From the NCBI GenBank assembly GCA_044227095.1, contig JBGAFV010000001.1, forward strand, positions 744,001-808,000: a stretch of 64,000 bases of DNA. Direction: 5' to 3'. Below the pieces are notes generated by a model. It saw only the letters and a list, made by a program, of their open reading frames with translations. It ran no database searches and was not told the origin of the DNA. The translations under genes were made by a program, and so were the position numbers. Position 1 is the first letter of the stretch; every line of letters begins with the position of its first letter. Below are positions 63,572 through 64,000 of the stretch, piece by piece. The stretch is from JACMLD01 sp044227095 (GTDB lineage Bacteria > Bacteroidota > Bacteroidia > Chitinophagales > Chitinophagaceae).

Positions 63572-64000
63572 TTACACCGTCTTATGCGCATCATGGTGTT
63601 TATCTTCGTCTACTTCCGCCACGCCGCCGCTGATGGCATATTTCAAAACATCTGAAGGGCTTACATCTTCCAGAATTCTTATTTTATTCTTTGGTACCAT
63701 ATACAATTGGCCGGTAACCGCATAGGAATTGGGCACGTAAACAGATATATAATCAATAAGGCCAAACTCACTGGCATCCTCATCCGTAATAAAGCCCAGT
63801 TGAAAAACATCTGGTTGAAAAATACTAACCAGTACTGCTTTTTTAAACTTGCGCTTATTGCCTGCAAAAGCTTCAAAAAAATCTTTTACAGAAGAATAAA
63901 TAAATTTTATGCCGGGTGTTCTTTCAAGCCAGCTATCAAATAAATTGAATATGCGGCTGGTAAGAAAATTAGAACTTAAAAAACCAATTGCTATTAGCGC
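63572..64000 (-). CDS. DUF502 family membrane protein, 5' end outside window
   Basis: The frame is open from the right edge to a TAA at 63572, giving 143 residues of the C-terminal part. The sequence GFLSSNFLTSRIFNLFDSWLERTPGIKFIYSSVKDFFEAF, then VLVSIFQPDVFQLGFITDED and VYVPNSYAVTGQLYMVPK, matches the DUF502 family. Members normally have two N-terminal membrane helices; only the end of the second (ALIAIGF) is in the window. Function unknown. The C-terminus is His/Asp-rich (EVDEDKHHDAHKTV). Confidence 0.85.
   Translation of the reverse strand, partial: ALIAIGFLSSNFLTSRIFNLFDSWLERTPGIKFIYSSVKDFFEAFAGNKRKFKKAVLVSIFQPDVFQLGFITDEDASEFGLIDYISVYVPNSYAVTGQLYMVPKNKIRILEDVSPSDVLKYAISGGVAEVDEDKHHDAHKTV

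Noticed and set aside
1..64000. CRISPR array, restriction-modification, toxin-antitoxin or prophage genes
   Set aside because: No short-spacer repeat array, Cas, methyltransferase, integrase or phage structural gene was seen; the only tandem array has 116-126-bp units without spacers.

Overview
The window is a chromosomal segment of a Bacteroidota bacterium, most likely of the Chitinophagaceae or a close relative. The evidence is a SusC/SusD pair, type IX secretion (T9SS) C-terminal sorting domains, the serC-DUF1015 pair, GlxA-like AraC regulators, DinB, DUF1080 and DUF3179 proteins, an AT-rich composition, and weak or absent Shine-Dalgarno sequences with several TTG/GTG starts. I saw no rRNA, tRNA, CRISPR array, integrase or transposase.

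Layout. 1-3.2 kb: the N-terminal part of a prolyl oligopeptidase running off the left edge, then a trypsin-fold peptidase flanked by inverted repeats, then a gap with a foldback element. 3.2-12.6 kb: a long minus-strand gene series, probably one operon, read as AhpD-like peroxidase, MFS transporter, three more AhpD-like peroxidases, SusC, SusD, DUF3179. 12.8-18 kb: a small secreted protein, SRPBCC proteins with a divergent GlxA/AraC regulator, an SRPBCC-ArsR pair with two visible operators, and a DUF3095 protein. 18-24.6 kb: a PAP2 phosphatase and an ABC-transporter locus whose solute-binding protein is fused to an OmpA peptidoglycan-binding domain and is preceded by two coiled-coil proteins.

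25-30 kb: glyoxalase, outer-membrane and frameshifted esterase genes. 27.6-35.9 kb: a chaperone-usher-like fibre locus holding a PapD-like chaperone, an usher-like outer-membrane protein, two DUF4402 putative subunits, a T9SS-sorted protein and a protein with a large internal duplication. I consider this the most interesting system in the window. 36-45.4 kb: small stress and housekeeping genes, two MFS exporters, a decayed SDR gene in front of dinB, a second GlxA regulator, an aminotransferase and a DUF1080 hydrolase. 45.5-50.5 kb: a LytTR response regulator, a hybrid histidine kinase, two small proteins and MgtC. 51-58 kb: a 1227-residue repeat-containing T9SS surface protein, a fatty-acid desaturase closely resembling eukaryotic dihydroceramide delta-4 desaturase, and an acyl-CoA ligase. 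58-64 kb: a TPR protein, DUF1015, serC, a zinc phospholipase C/S1-P1-like enzyme, a six-copy tandem repeat with an exact 367-bp super-period, and the 3' part of a DUF502 gene cut by the right edge.

How genes work together: the SusCD/AhpD/MFS series looks like an uptake-and-detoxification or catabolic operon for an unknown substrate. The chaperone, usher and DUF4402 genes would assemble a surface fibre, with the T9SS-sorted protein as a possible partner. The desaturase next to an acyl-CoA ligase suggests modification of sphingolipids or other lipids. All functional assignments rest on motif recognition by eye; no database search was run.
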